Shown here: one piece after another, positions 54,619 to 62,653 of the stretch
Layout of the letters: each line of letters begins with the position of its first letter
How positions within the stretch are numbered: the first letter of the stretch is position 1
Assembly: GCA_963785755.1 (NCBI GenBank)
Contig: CAWAXG010000013.1
Coordinates: 682,001 to 746,000, forward strand
Direction: 5' to 3'
Length of the DNA: 64,000 bases
DNA from: JACCXG01 sp963785755
Lineage (GTDB): Bacteria > Acidobacteriota > Vicinamibacteria > Vicinamibacterales > 2-12-FULL-66-21
Made by a program: the position numbers and the translations under genes
The notes under the pieces: model-generated
Told to the model about the DNA's origin: nothing
What the model saw: only the letters and a program-made list of their open reading frames with translations
The model's database searches: none

Positions 54619-56268
54619 ATGAATCTCACCACTCTCGATTGGGTCGTAGTCATTGCCTATTTCGTCGTCATCACAGCCATCGGGCTGATCGTCGGTTACC
54701 GGGTCCGGCTGACGGGCGAGTTCTTCCTCGGTCAACGCCGCTTCGGGCCCTGGCTGATGATCGGGCAGAGCTTCGGCGTTGGCACACACGCCGAGATGCC
54801 TGTCGCGCTTGCGGGCGCCGTCTACGCTTCGGGCGCGTCCGCCATCTGGTACCAGTGGAAGAACCTGTTCATCACACCGTTCTACTGGCTGATGGCGCCC
54901 GTCTTCCGGCGCATCCGCCGGACGACGATGGCTGAATTCACCGAGGATCGCTACGGGTCGTGGATGGCCGCGATCTACATCGTCTTTGCCGTGTGCTATC
55001 TCGTGATCAACACCGGAAGCATGCTCAAGGGCGCCGGCAAGGTAATCAGCCAGGCGACGGGCGGGGGCGTCGACGTGAATGAGATCGTCGTCGCCATGAC
55101 GGTTCTCTTCATCCTCTATAGCTTCGTCGGCGGCCTTGTCGCTGCGGCCTGGACCGATCTCTTCCAGGGGGTGCTGATCATCGTGCTCTCCTTCATGCTG
55201 ATTCCGCTGGGATGGAGCATGGTGGGCGGCCTGGCTGGCATGCAGGCCTCTCTCGAGCCGTTCCGCTTCTCGCTGGCGACGCCGTCCGGCGTCGGTCCTT
55301 GGGCCATCGCGATGCTGACGATCAACGGGCTGGTCGGCATCATGGCGCAGCCGCACCAGCTCGCGGCCGTCGGCACCGGCCGCGACGAACGGACCTGCCG
55401 GATCGGCATGCTCTACGGCAACATGGTCAAGCGCGTGTGCACGGTCGGGTGGGCGCTCGTTGGCCTGATCGTGGCCGCCATGGTCGCGCAGGGCCACGTC
55501 GACAAGGCTGCGCTCGCCGATCCCGAGGACGCCTTCGGCTTTGCCTGCCGGCTGCTGCTGGGTTCAGGCGCCCTGGGACTGATGATCGCGTCGATCCTTG
55601 CGGCCAACATGTCCACGTGCTCGGCGTTTCTCGTCGATGCGGGGGCACTGTTCACAGAGGGCCTTTACCGCCGGCACGTTGCCGCGGACAAGTCGGACCA
55701 CCACTATCTCTGGGTCGGCCGGCTCAGCGGCTTCGCCATCACGATGCTCGGCGTCGTCTACGCGATCTATCTGATCGAAAGCGTGCTCTACACCTTCCTG
55801 CTGACCGAGACGCTGGCGACCTTCATCGGCATCAGCGTGCTCGGGGGCATCGTCTGGCGGCGCGCGAACCGCTGGGGCGCGCTTGCGAGTATCATCGGCG
55901 CCCTGACGACGAACTTCACGCTCTACGCGTGGACGGGCCAGCGCCTGGACTACTGGGATCCCAACGTGTTTCTGGCGGCCCTCGCGGTCGGGATCGTCCT
56001 GCTGGTCGGCGTGAGCCTCATGACCGCACCCGAGCCCGCGCGGTCCATCGACTCGTTCTTCCAACGGCTGCAGACGTCGAGCGATGGCGACGACCGGACA
56101 GACTCGCCGCACCAGGGTCAGCAGCCGCTGCTGCTCGTCGACCTCCTGCACCTCGGACGGCGCGGTAATCCGTGGAAGGTCTACCGGGAGGATCTGCTGG
56201 GATTCTCGGCGGGATGGGTCATCGTGTTCGTCCTGGTCGTCGGGACGATGTGGTTCTTGGCTGTATGA
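54619..56268 (+). CDS. Sodium:solute symporter family transporter
   Basis: A 549-residue protein with about 13 helices. The opening DWVVVIAYFVVITAIGLIVGYRV, then GEFFLGQRRFGPWLMIGQSFGVGTHAEMPV, and MIASILAANMSTCSAFLVDAGALFTEGLY (sodium-binding helix with adjacent Ser residues) are typical of the SSS family. Sugar-like substrates fit best; the amino acid branches are shorter. The stop overlaps the ATG of the NamZ-type gene (ATGA). In Tannerella an SSS member (MurT) imports MurNAc next to NamZ, so MurNAc is a reasonable candidate substrate here. Confidence 0.88.
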   Translation: MNLTTLDWVVVIAYFVVITAIGLIVGYRVRLTGEFFLGQRRFGPWLMIGQSFGVGTHAEMPVALAGAVYASGASAIWYQWKNLFITPFYWLMAPVFRRIRRTTMAEFTEDRYGSWMAAIYIVFAVCYLVINTGSMLKGAGKVISQATGGGVDVNEIVVAMTVLFILYSFVGGLVAAAWTDLFQGVLIIVLSFMLIPLGWSMVGGLAGMQASLEPFRFSLATPSGVGPWAIAMLTINGLVGIMAQPHQLAAVGTGRDERTCRIGMLYGNMVKRVCTVGWALVGLIVAAMVAQGHVDKAALADPEDAFGFACRLLLGSGALGLMIASILAANMSTCSAFLVDAGALFTEGLYRRHVAADKSDHHYLWVGRLSGFAITMLGVVYAIYLIESVLYTFLLTETLATFIGISVLGGIVWRRANRWGALASIIGALTTNFTLYAWTGQRLDYWDPNVFLAALAVGIVLLVGVSLMTAPEPARSIDSFFQRLQTSSDGDDRTDSPHQGQQPLLLVDLLHLGRRGNPWKVYREDLLGFSAGWVIVFVLVVGTMWFLAV

Positions 56269-57599
56269 CGATCGGGACTCGGGATTCGGGACTGGGGACT
56301 CGGGAAGGTGGGCTCTTGACTTCGCTGGGCGCCATCAGAATCCTGGTTCCGGCACTCGTCACGTTCGTTCTCTGCGCACAGACGGCGGCACGCGTTCAGT
56401 CGCCGTCCGCTGCGGCGCCGCAGGGAACGGCGACGAAAGCCTCTGATTCCGCGGCGATCGTTCGCCCGGGCATCGAGGTCTTCGTGTCCGACGTTCCTCC
56501 GGCGCTGCGGGGAAAGCGGGTCGGCCTCATCACCAATCAGTCTGGAATCGACCGGTCGAGGGTCTCGGACATCGATCTGATCGCGCGGCACAAGGACTTG
56601 AAGCTGGTGGCGCTGCTGGCGCCCGAGCACGGGATTCGCGGCGACGTCCAGGCGGGTGTGAAGGTCGGCGACGAGACCGATCAGAAGACCGGTGTCCCGA
56701 TCTACTCGCTCTACATGGCCGAGGATCGCGGGCCGACGCCGGCAATGTTGCAGGACGTGGATGTGCTCGTCTACGACCTTCAGGAGGTCGGAGGCCGGAC
56801 GTGGACCTACGTCTCGACGATGGCCCTGTCGATGCAAGCCGCCGCCAAAAGGAAGATTCCCTTCGTGGTGCTCGATCGACCGAATCCCATCGGAGGAGAG
56901 ATCGTCGAAGGGGCTGTACTCGACCCTCGGTTCAAGTCCTTCGTCGGCATGTACCCGATCCCCGCGCGTCACGGCATGACCGTCGGCGAGCTGGCGACGA
57001 TGTTCAACCAGAAGCACGGCATCGGGGTGGAGCTGATCGTGGTGCGCGCGGCGAACTGGCGGCGGTCGCAATGGTTCGATCAGACCGGGCTGCCCTGGAT
57101 CAACCCGTCTCCAAACCTGCGCTCGCTGGCCGCTTTGCAGAACTACCCCGGATCCGTGTACTTCGAAGGCACGAATCTGACCGAAGGACGCGGTACCGAT
57201 AGACCGTTCGAGCAGATCGGCGCTTCCTGGCTCGACGCGCCGGCCGTGGCGCGCAGCATGAACGAGATGAGGCTTCCAGGTATACGCTTCGACGCGATCA
57301 CGATGGCGGTGGAGCCGACCGCCGCCAAATTCAAGGGGCAGACGATTCCCGCGATCCGCTTCGCCGTGACCGATCGCCAGAGCTACAGGCCGGTGCGGAC
57401 GTCACTGCTGCTCATCGACACGATCCGCAGGCAGCATCCCCGCGAGTTCGCGTGGACCGGCTCGATCGATCGCCTCACGGGGTCGGACAAGGTTCGGCTC
57501 GCCATCGACGGAGGAACTCTTCGCGAGCTCCTCGAGTCCTGGGACCGCGAGGCCGCGGACTTCGCCGAGAGCCGCAAGCCGTTTCTGCTCTATCCCTGA
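56265..57599 (+). CDS. namZ: DUF1343 exo-beta-N-acetylmuramidase (NamZ-type)
   Basis: Family members release MurNAc from the non-reducing end of peptidoglycan fragments. GKRVGLITNQSGID, LVALLAPEHGIRGD, YDLQEVGGRTWTYVSTM, VLDRPNPIGG, PNLRSLAALQNYPGSVYFEGTNLTEGRGTD and PFEQIGASWLD match the family. A hydrophobic export signal lies at about residues 27-43. The ATG at 56265 overlaps the symporter stop; with it, the first 17 codons are translated from a 7-base tandem repeat. TTG at 56316, five bases after AGGTGG, would give a cleaner signal peptide and is a strong alternative. Confidence 0.88.
   Translation: MTIGTRDSGLGTREGGLLTSLGAIRILVPALVTFVLCAQTAARVQSPSAAAPQGTATKASDSAAIVRPGIEVFVSDVPPALRGKRVGLITNQSGIDRSRVSDIDLIARHKDLKLVALLAPEHGIRGDVQAGVKVGDETDQKTGVPIYSLYMAEDRGPTPAMLQDVDVLVYDLQEVGGRTWTYVSTMALSMQAAAKRKIPFVVLDRPNPIGGEIVEGAVLDPRFKSFVGMYPIPARHGMTVGELATMFNQKHGIGVELIVVRAANWRRSQWFDQTGLPWINPSPNLRSLAALQNYPGSVYFEGTNLTEGRGTDRPFEQIGASWLDAPAVARSMNEMRLPGIRFDAITMAVEPTAAKFKGQTIPAIRFAVTDRQSYRPVRTSLLLIDTIRRQHPREFAWTGSIDRLTGSDKVRLAIDGGTLRELLESWDREAADFAESRKPFLLYP
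56274..56308 (+). repeat. GGGACTC 7-base tandem array, five units
   Basis: GGGACTC, GGGATTC, GGGACTG, GGGACTC, GGGAAGG in perfect 7-base register directly after the symporter stop. The last unit contributes to the ribosome binding site AGGTGG. The unit differs from the arrays at 35540 and 40538. Confidence 0.8.
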
Positions 57600-57612
57600 A
57601 GAAACTCGACTC

Positions 57613-57638
57613 GGGGTCAGGCCGTGAATCCGTGAATC
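57613..57638 (+). repeat. Dispersed repeat GGGGTCAGGCCGTGAATCC, copy 4
   Basis: GGGGTCAGGCCGTGAATCC and then GTGAATC, 14 bases after the NamZ stop and before a convergent SDR gene. A separate direct repeat GGTAGCCTG occurs twice just downstream (57657-57677). Confidence 0.75.
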
Positions 57639-57686
57639 AGGACAGTCGGGGACCCTGGGTAGCCTGGCGGTAGCCTGACCCGCCGC

Positions 57687-58472
57687 CTAGCGCTCCCGCT
57701 GCATCGCGCGGACGACCTTCGGCACCACGCTCCGCGGCGAGACGCGGATCGCTTGCACCCCCAGCTTGTTCAGGACGCCGGGGATGACCAGCGTGCGCCC
57801 GGCTTTCATCCCTTCGTAGCCCTCGCGCGCGACGGTGGCGGCGTCCATCACCTTCATGGCCTTGAACAGTCCGGAGCGCTCCATCCCCGCTCTGGCCTGG
57901 AAGGCCGTCCGCGTCGGACCCGGGCACAGGCACGTGACGGTGACGCCGGTCTCCTCCAGTTCGGTGGCCAGCGCCTCCGACAGCGACAACACGTAGGCCT
58001 TCGACGCGTAGTAGACGGCCATCAGCGGCCCGGGCTGGAAGGCGGCCGTGGAGGCGACGTTCAGAATGCGCCCGCGGCGGCGCGCCACCATCCCCGGCAC
58101 CAGTCGCTTGGTCAGCATCGTCAGCGCGGCGATGTTGACGGCGATCATCTGACGCTCATCGGCGGGAGACGTCTCCGCGAACGGACCGTAGGTGCCGAAC
58201 CCGGCGTTGTTGATGAGCGTGTCGATCTCGAGATTGCGCGCCGCGAGCGCGTCGGCGATGACATCGGGCGCAACGTCGTCGGCCAGGTCCTCCGCGAGGA
58301 CCGTCGCCCGCACCTCGTAGTCCCGCTCGAGCGCAGCCGCAAGCGCATTCAGCTTGTCGACGCTGCGTGCAACCAGCACCACATTGGATCCGTCGGCAGC
58401 CGCGAGCCTGGCGAACTCTTCGCCGAGCCCGGACGAGGCGCCGGTCACGAGCGTTGCCACGTTTTGCGTCAT
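57687..58472 (-). CDS. Short-chain dehydrogenase/reductase
   Basis: A 261-residue classical SDR: TGASSGLGEEFARLAA (10-25) for the cofactor, NNAGFGTYGPF near 91, and NVASTAAFQPGPLMAVYYASKAYV with Ser, Tyr and Lys of the active site. The fold and C-terminal region resemble DltE/YqjQ-like 'SDR with unknown substrate' enzymes. It follows the metallo-beta-lactamase-fold gene with an ATGA overlap, so both are made together. Confidence 0.9.
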   Translation of the reverse strand: MTQNVATLVTGASSGLGEEFARLAAADGSNVVLVARSVDKLNALAAALERDYEVRATVLAEDLADDVAPDVIADALAARNLEIDTLINNAGFGTYGPFAETSPADERQMIAVNIAALTMLTKRLVPGMVARRRGRILNVASTAAFQPGPLMAVYYASKAYVLSLSEALATELEETGVTVTCLCPGPTRTAFQARAGMERSGLFKAMKVMDAATVAREGYEGMKAGRTLVIPGVLNKLGVQAIRVSPRSVVPKVVRAMQRER

Positions 58473-59485
58473 CTCGCACGGATCTCGTGATGCTGCTCAT
58501 GCGCCCGCCGCGCGTCCTCCAGTGCGGCTGATTTCGGGAATTCCTTCCCGGTCAACTCTTTGTAGACCTGCGCCACCTGCGATTGGAAGCCGGTGGATTT
58601 CGGATCGGTGTCGATGTACGTCGAGTGCCGGGGCAGCAGCGCCGCACGAATGGCAGGAACGTCGGCCTGGACGCGGTCCGGCGTCAGACCTTTTCTCTTC
58701 TCGACCTCGGCCCGCAGCGCCACGAAGTACTGGCGCTGGGACTCGAGCACGCCGCCATCCCCGGCTGGCCCGTGGCCCGGGGCGACGAGCGCGGCGCCAA
58801 GCTTCTGGGCCCTGGCGAGCGTTTCGACCCAGTCGCCGCTGTTGCCGTCGCCCATGTAGTTGAACGGACCGTTGACGGCCGCATCGCCGGTGAACAGGAT
58901 CCGCTCCTTGGGGAGCCAGGCGAAGCCGTCGCCGTGCGTGTGTCCGACGCCGAAGTACCGCAGCTCCACGCGATGCGTGCCGTCGTCGAAGATCATCAGA
59001 TCCTTGTAGAGCAGTGACGGCGCCTTCAGCCGCGTCGCTCTCAGATCTTCGCGCTGCTTCGCCGCCTTTTCCCAGCGGCCGGGCTTGCCGCCGAACAACC
59101 CGGTGTCGTATTTCCTCATCTCAGCGACGACGTTCTCGTGCGCGACCGGGACCGCGCCGTTGTCGACCCAGATCTGGTTGCCGTAGGCGTGGTCGCCGTG
59201 GTGATGGGTATCGAACGCGAACCTGATCGGCTTGTTCGTCAGCGCTTTGATTTTCGGAATGATCTCCAGCGCACCGGACGGGAAGTTGGCATCAAGCACG
59301 AGCACGTAGTCGTCGAAGATCACCCAGCCGTTGTTGCAATGTCCCTTGCCTCGGAGATCGCCTTCGTGGAAATAGACACCCGGCGCGAGCTCCTTGACCG
59401 TGTTGATCTGGCTCGCGGCCTGCCGCTGATACAGGAGACCGATGAGAAGACAGGTGGTCAGGACGTAGGTTGCAAGACGCCTCAC
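58469..59485 (-). CDS. Secreted metallo-beta-lactamase-fold hydrolase
   Basis: A signal peptide (RRLATYVLTTCLLIGLLYQRQAA) leads into the MBL fold. THHHGDHAYGN (about 93-103) is the HxHxDH metal motif, GVGHTHGDGFAWLP (about 178) gives the next His and FTGDAAVN the bridging Asp; APGHGPAG carries the last His. A beta-lactamase, lactonase or cyclase-like activity cannot be decided. The stop overlaps the downstream SDR start. Confidence 0.88.
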   Translation of the reverse strand: MRRLATYVLTTCLLIGLLYQRQAASQINTVKELAPGVYFHEGDLRGKGHCNNGWVIFDDYVLVLDANFPSGALEIIPKIKALTNKPIRFAFDTHHHGDHAYGNQIWVDNGAVPVAHENVVAEMRKYDTGLFGGKPGRWEKAAKQREDLRATRLKAPSLLYKDLMIFDDGTHRVELRYFGVGHTHGDGFAWLPKERILFTGDAAVNGPFNYMGDGNSGDWVETLARAQKLGAALVAPGHGPAGDGGVLESQRQYFVALRAEVEKRKGLTPDRVQADVPAIRAALLPRHSTYIDTDPKSTGFQSQVAQVYKELTGKEFPKSAALEDARRAHEQHHEIRAR

Positions 59486-59726
59486 GCTTACCTCCAGGCT
59501 TGACGATCGTGCCGATCGAGCCGCGTTATATCAGGCATTCGCGCGGTGACCAAGCGCGCTACGCTGGCCGCGCACAAACAGGCGCAACACCGTAGGTCCG
59601 GTGTCATCATCGGCTTCCGCCGATAGCGACAGGGTAGTAGAATCCGCTTCCGTGGAGCTCACCGGGTCTGGGCGCGACCGCTCCTCCTCATCGTCGCGTC
59701 AACCAGCAGCCAATCCGGAGGCGTTC

Positions 59727-60623
59727 ATGCCGCGCCATCGAACTCGAGGACTTCTGGGCGTCGTCGTCGCGCTCCTGGGAATCGTCACGAACGCGCAGGA
59801 CAAGCCAGTGCAGAGCCGTCAGATACGAGCGAACGGTGTCGACCTCCATTACGTCGACGAGGGCCGGGGCACACCGGTCGTCTTCGTACACGGGGCTGTG
59901 AACGACCAGCGCTACTGGGAACCGCAGCGCGGCCCGTTTGCGAAGCAGCATCGGTTCATTGCGACCACGCTGCGATACCACGGAACGGCCCCGTGGCCGG
60001 ACGACGGGAAGCAGTACTCTGCAGAAACGCACGTGGCGGATCTGGCGGCACTGATCGGCGCACTGAAGGCGGGGCCAGCTCACGTCGTCGGGCTATCCTA
60101 CGGCGGCCTGCTGGCGGCAATGCTCGCCGTCAAGGAACCGAAACTGGTCCGGACCTTGACGCTCGCCGAGCCCGCGCTCTTCGCCCTTCTCGCTGAAAGC
60201 CCGGACGGCAAACCGATCCTTGACGAGTGGAACAAGGGGGCCGAGTCGATGATGGCGGCGATGAAGGCCGGCGACAACATGCTGGCCACGGCTCGCCTCG
60301 CCACAGTCGTCACCGGGACACCCTTCGAGAAGATGCCTCCCTCGATGCGCGAACTGCTGAAAGATAACGCCCGAACGCTGCCGCGTCTGTTCGCCGGCCA
60401 GCAGCCCCTCGTGAACTGCGAAATGCTGCGCGCCGTCAAGGTGCCGACTCTCGTCGTCCGAGGTGAGCACACGCCCCGCATGTTTTCGAAAATCAACGAA
60501 TCCGTCGGACGGTGCATCGCGGGTAGCCGGCTGGTCGTCATTCCGAAGGCGTCCCACGCGATGTCGTTCGACAACCCTGCTGACTTCAACCGCACGATCC
60601 TCGCCTTCCTGGCGAAGCACTGA
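59727..60623 (+). CDS. Alpha/beta-hydrolase, probably exported
   Basis: A hydrophobic N-terminus (RGLLGVVVALLGIVTNAQ) suggests export. VDLHYVDEGRGTPVVFVHGAVND carries the oxyanion HG, GLSYGGLLAA (about 118) the nucleophile elbow, and KASHAMSFDNP the catalytic His. The 298-residue size is normal. Substrate unknown. ATG at 59727, after GGAGGCG, is chosen over the frame start at 59601. No other gene is seen in 59486-59726. Confidence 0.87.
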   Translation: MPRHRTRGLLGVVVALLGIVTNAQDKPVQSRQIRANGVDLHYVDEGRGTPVVFVHGAVNDQRYWEPQRGPFAKQHRFIATTLRYHGTAPWPDDGKQYSAETHVADLAALIGALKAGPAHVVGLSYGGLLAAMLAVKEPKLVRTLTLAEPALFALLAESPDGKPILDEWNKGAESMMAAMKAGDNMLATARLATVVTGTPFEKMPPSMRELLKDNARTLPRLFAGQQPLVNCEMLRAVKVPTLVVRGEHTPRMFSKINESVGRCIAGSRLVVIPKASHAMSFDNPADFNRTILAFLAKH

Positions 60624-60636
60624 CGGCGAGCCAGCG

Positions 60637-61137
60637 ATGCCCACGGTCGCGGTCGCGATTGTTCTCCTCTGCGGATCGATCGCGGCCGTCGCGGAGCATG
60701 CCGCCGGCCTCCGACAGTCAGCCGGGTTTTCCGGCGACTGGGTCCTCGCGTCGATCAGCCCGGAGCGGCCCGGCTACGATCACTTCTGGCTCGGCACGGA
60801 AACGACGGTCCGACATGACGGCGCCAGCCTGACCATCACTCGCGTCAACCCGGCGCCCAGGCGTGAAGCGAAGTTCACGTTGAACGGTGATGAGAGCCGG
60901 AACGAGTACATGGTGGACGGCCAGAAGATCGTCAGGGACTCGCGCGCGACCTTCAGCCGCGGCACGCTGCTCATCAGCACCGACACGACGACCGCGGACG
61001 GCCAGCGCTGGTTGTCGAATATCTCGCGATGGTCGCTCGATCCCGACGGCACGCTCGTCGTCGGCGACACGGAAATCTGCGGGAAGGGCGAGTGTCCGAG
61101 CGTCGTTACGACGCTGAAGTTCAAGAGAAAGAGCTGA
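60637..61137 (+). CDS. Secreted protein of unknown function
   Basis: A 166-residue product with a signal peptide (PTVAVAIVLLCGSIAAVAEHAAG) and a mature part rich in beta-strand-like segments (GTETTVRHDGASLTITRV, RNEYMVDGQKIVRDSRATFSRGTLLIS). Two cysteines near the end (ICGKGEC) may form a disulfide. It follows the hydrolase after 13 bases and is probably in the same operon. No family recognised. Confidence 0.7.
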   Translation: MPTVAVAIVLLCGSIAAVAEHAAGLRQSAGFSGDWVLASISPERPGYDHFWLGTETTVRHDGASLTITRVNPAPRREAKFTLNGDESRNEYMVDGQKIVRDSRATFSRGTLLISTDTTTADGQRWLSNISRWSLDPDGTLVVGDTEICGKGECPSVVTTLKFKRKS

Positions 61138-61146
61138 GCCGGACGT

Positions 61147-62412
61147 TCAGGGTGTGCGCGGCTTGCCTATCGCATACAGAGCCTTGTCGGTGCGAATGAA
61201 GATCTGACCGTCGGACACCGCGGGCGAGCTCAGCGTGTACTCCTCGAGGTCGTTCTCTGCGAGCACCGCGAACTTCGGTCCGGCCTGGATGACGCTCGTC
61301 ACGCCGTCTTCGTTGGTGATGTAGATCTTTCCGTCGGCGAGGATCGGCGAGGCGGTGTAGGTCGAGGGACGCAGCCGCTGCCGCTCGTACAGCGGCGTCC
61401 CGGTCTTCGCGTCGAGGCACCACATGATCCCTCGATCGTTGATCACGTAGAGGTAGGTGCCGTCGGTCACCGGCGTCGGGACGTCGGGGCCGTTCATGAA
61501 CTTCCACAGCAGGTGCGACTGGCTGACGTCGCCGCGCCCTCCGCTCTTGACCGCGAGCATCGGCCGCTCGCGCGACGGCGCGTAGATGATGCCGTCGTGC
61601 ACGACGGGCGACGCGATGATGCGATAGATGCCATCGCCGCTGGGATTCAGCCCTTCCGCTCTCCACACTTCCCTGCCGTCGGCCGGATCGTGACCGGTCA
61701 CGACATCCGCGCCGGAGACGACGATTTCACTTCGGCTGCCGGCGCGCAGCAGTGTCGGCGTGGTGTAGGCATCGGGTGACTCCTGCCGCGCGCCGGTGCG
61801 ACGCTCGACCTTCCAGATCGTCTTGCCACTGACTTTGTCGAGACGCACCAGATAGGAGGGCTCGGCGGTGTGCGATCCGTGAAGCACCTGAACGTACAGA
61901 GAGTCCTCGAACAGCAACGGCGACGAACCGTAGCCGTAGAGCTGACCGAACAATCCGTAGTCGCGTTGCAGATCGCGCATCCAACGTTCCTGGCCATCGA
62001 AGTCGAAGGCTCGAAGGACGCCGGTGCCGGTCATCACCCACACGTGCGTGCCGTCGGTCACGGGCGACGGCGACGACATGTTCTGCTTGCGGATCTGTCT
62101 GTTGCCGCTTCCGGTCGGCCGCTTCCACATCACGGCGCCGTTGCGGCGGTCCACGCACCAGAGCTGCAGGCCGGCGCCGTCGGCGACGTTGAGGAAGATG
62201 CGATCGTTCCAGACGATCGGCGTCGATCCGGACAACGCCGGCAACGCGAGCGTCCACGACAGCCCTTCCGTCTTTGACCAACGCACCGGCAGATTGGCTT
62301 CGCGGCTGAGCCCGTTCAGGAGCGGACCACGCCATTGTGGCCAGTTCTCTGCGGTCAACTGCGTGACGGCGCACGCGGCAAGCAGTCCAGCGAGAACGAG
62401 AGGTTTCGTCAT
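61147..62412 (-). CDS. Secreted PQQ-like beta-propeller protein
   Basis: After a signal peptide (PLVLAGLLAACAVTQLTAE) the protein opens with NWPQWRGPLLNGLSREANLPVRW, the typical start of the outer-membrane-assembly-like PQQ-repeat family in Acidobacteriota and Planctomycetes. Propeller blades follow with motifs such as LQLWCVDRRNGAVMWKR, VRLDKVSGKTIWKV, VTGHDPADGREVWRAEG and MWCLDAKTGTPLYERQR. No quinone-binding or catalytic residues can be assigned. It probably serves as a scaffold or binding protein. ATG at 62412 begins the signal peptide. Confidence 0.85.
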   Translation of the reverse strand: MTKPLVLAGLLAACAVTQLTAENWPQWRGPLLNGLSREANLPVRWSKTEGLSWTLALPALSGSTPIVWNDRIFLNVADGAGLQLWCVDRRNGAVMWKRPTGSGNRQIRKQNMSSPSPVTDGTHVWVMTGTGVLRAFDFDGQERWMRDLQRDYGLFGQLYGYGSSPLLFEDSLYVQVLHGSHTAEPSYLVRLDKVSGKTIWKVERRTGARQESPDAYTTPTLLRAGSRSEIVVSGADVVTGHDPADGREVWRAEGLNPSGDGIYRIIASPVVHDGIIYAPSRERPMLAVKSGGRGDVSQSHLLWKFMNGPDVPTPVTDGTYLYVINDRGIMWCLDAKTGTPLYERQRLRPSTYTASPILADGKIYITNEDGVTSVIQAGPKFAVLAENDLEEYTLSSPAVSDGQIFIRTDKALYAIGKPRTP

Positions 62413-62623
62413 GTCGGACAGCCGGGACGATAGGCTGGAACAGCAACGACGGTCAATGTCGGGGGCCGTTGTTCCTTGCCCCTTTGCACCTTGATACTTG
62501 TTCCTGATTCCCGCTTTCGTTCGGAATTGGGACGAACGCTCGCACGCCACACCGGATTAGTCGAGATCGTGTCGGGCAACGAAAATTCGCGCTTTTGTTG
62601 CCCTGCCGTCGAATCTCAGCCGA

Positions 62624-62629
62624 TATAAT
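62624..62629 (+). promoter_or_regulatory. -10 element upstream of the TonB-dependent receptor gene
   Basis: A consensus TATAAT lies 24 bases before the ATG at 62654, with GGGAGGA (62641) as ribosome binding site between. The nearest -35-like sequences (TTGTTG, TTGCCC) are spaced 23 and 20 bases, so the -35 is weak. Unlike several other genes here, this one has a leader. Confidence 0.5.
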
Positions 62630-62653
62630 CCGGCCGATCCGGGAGGAACTGCC

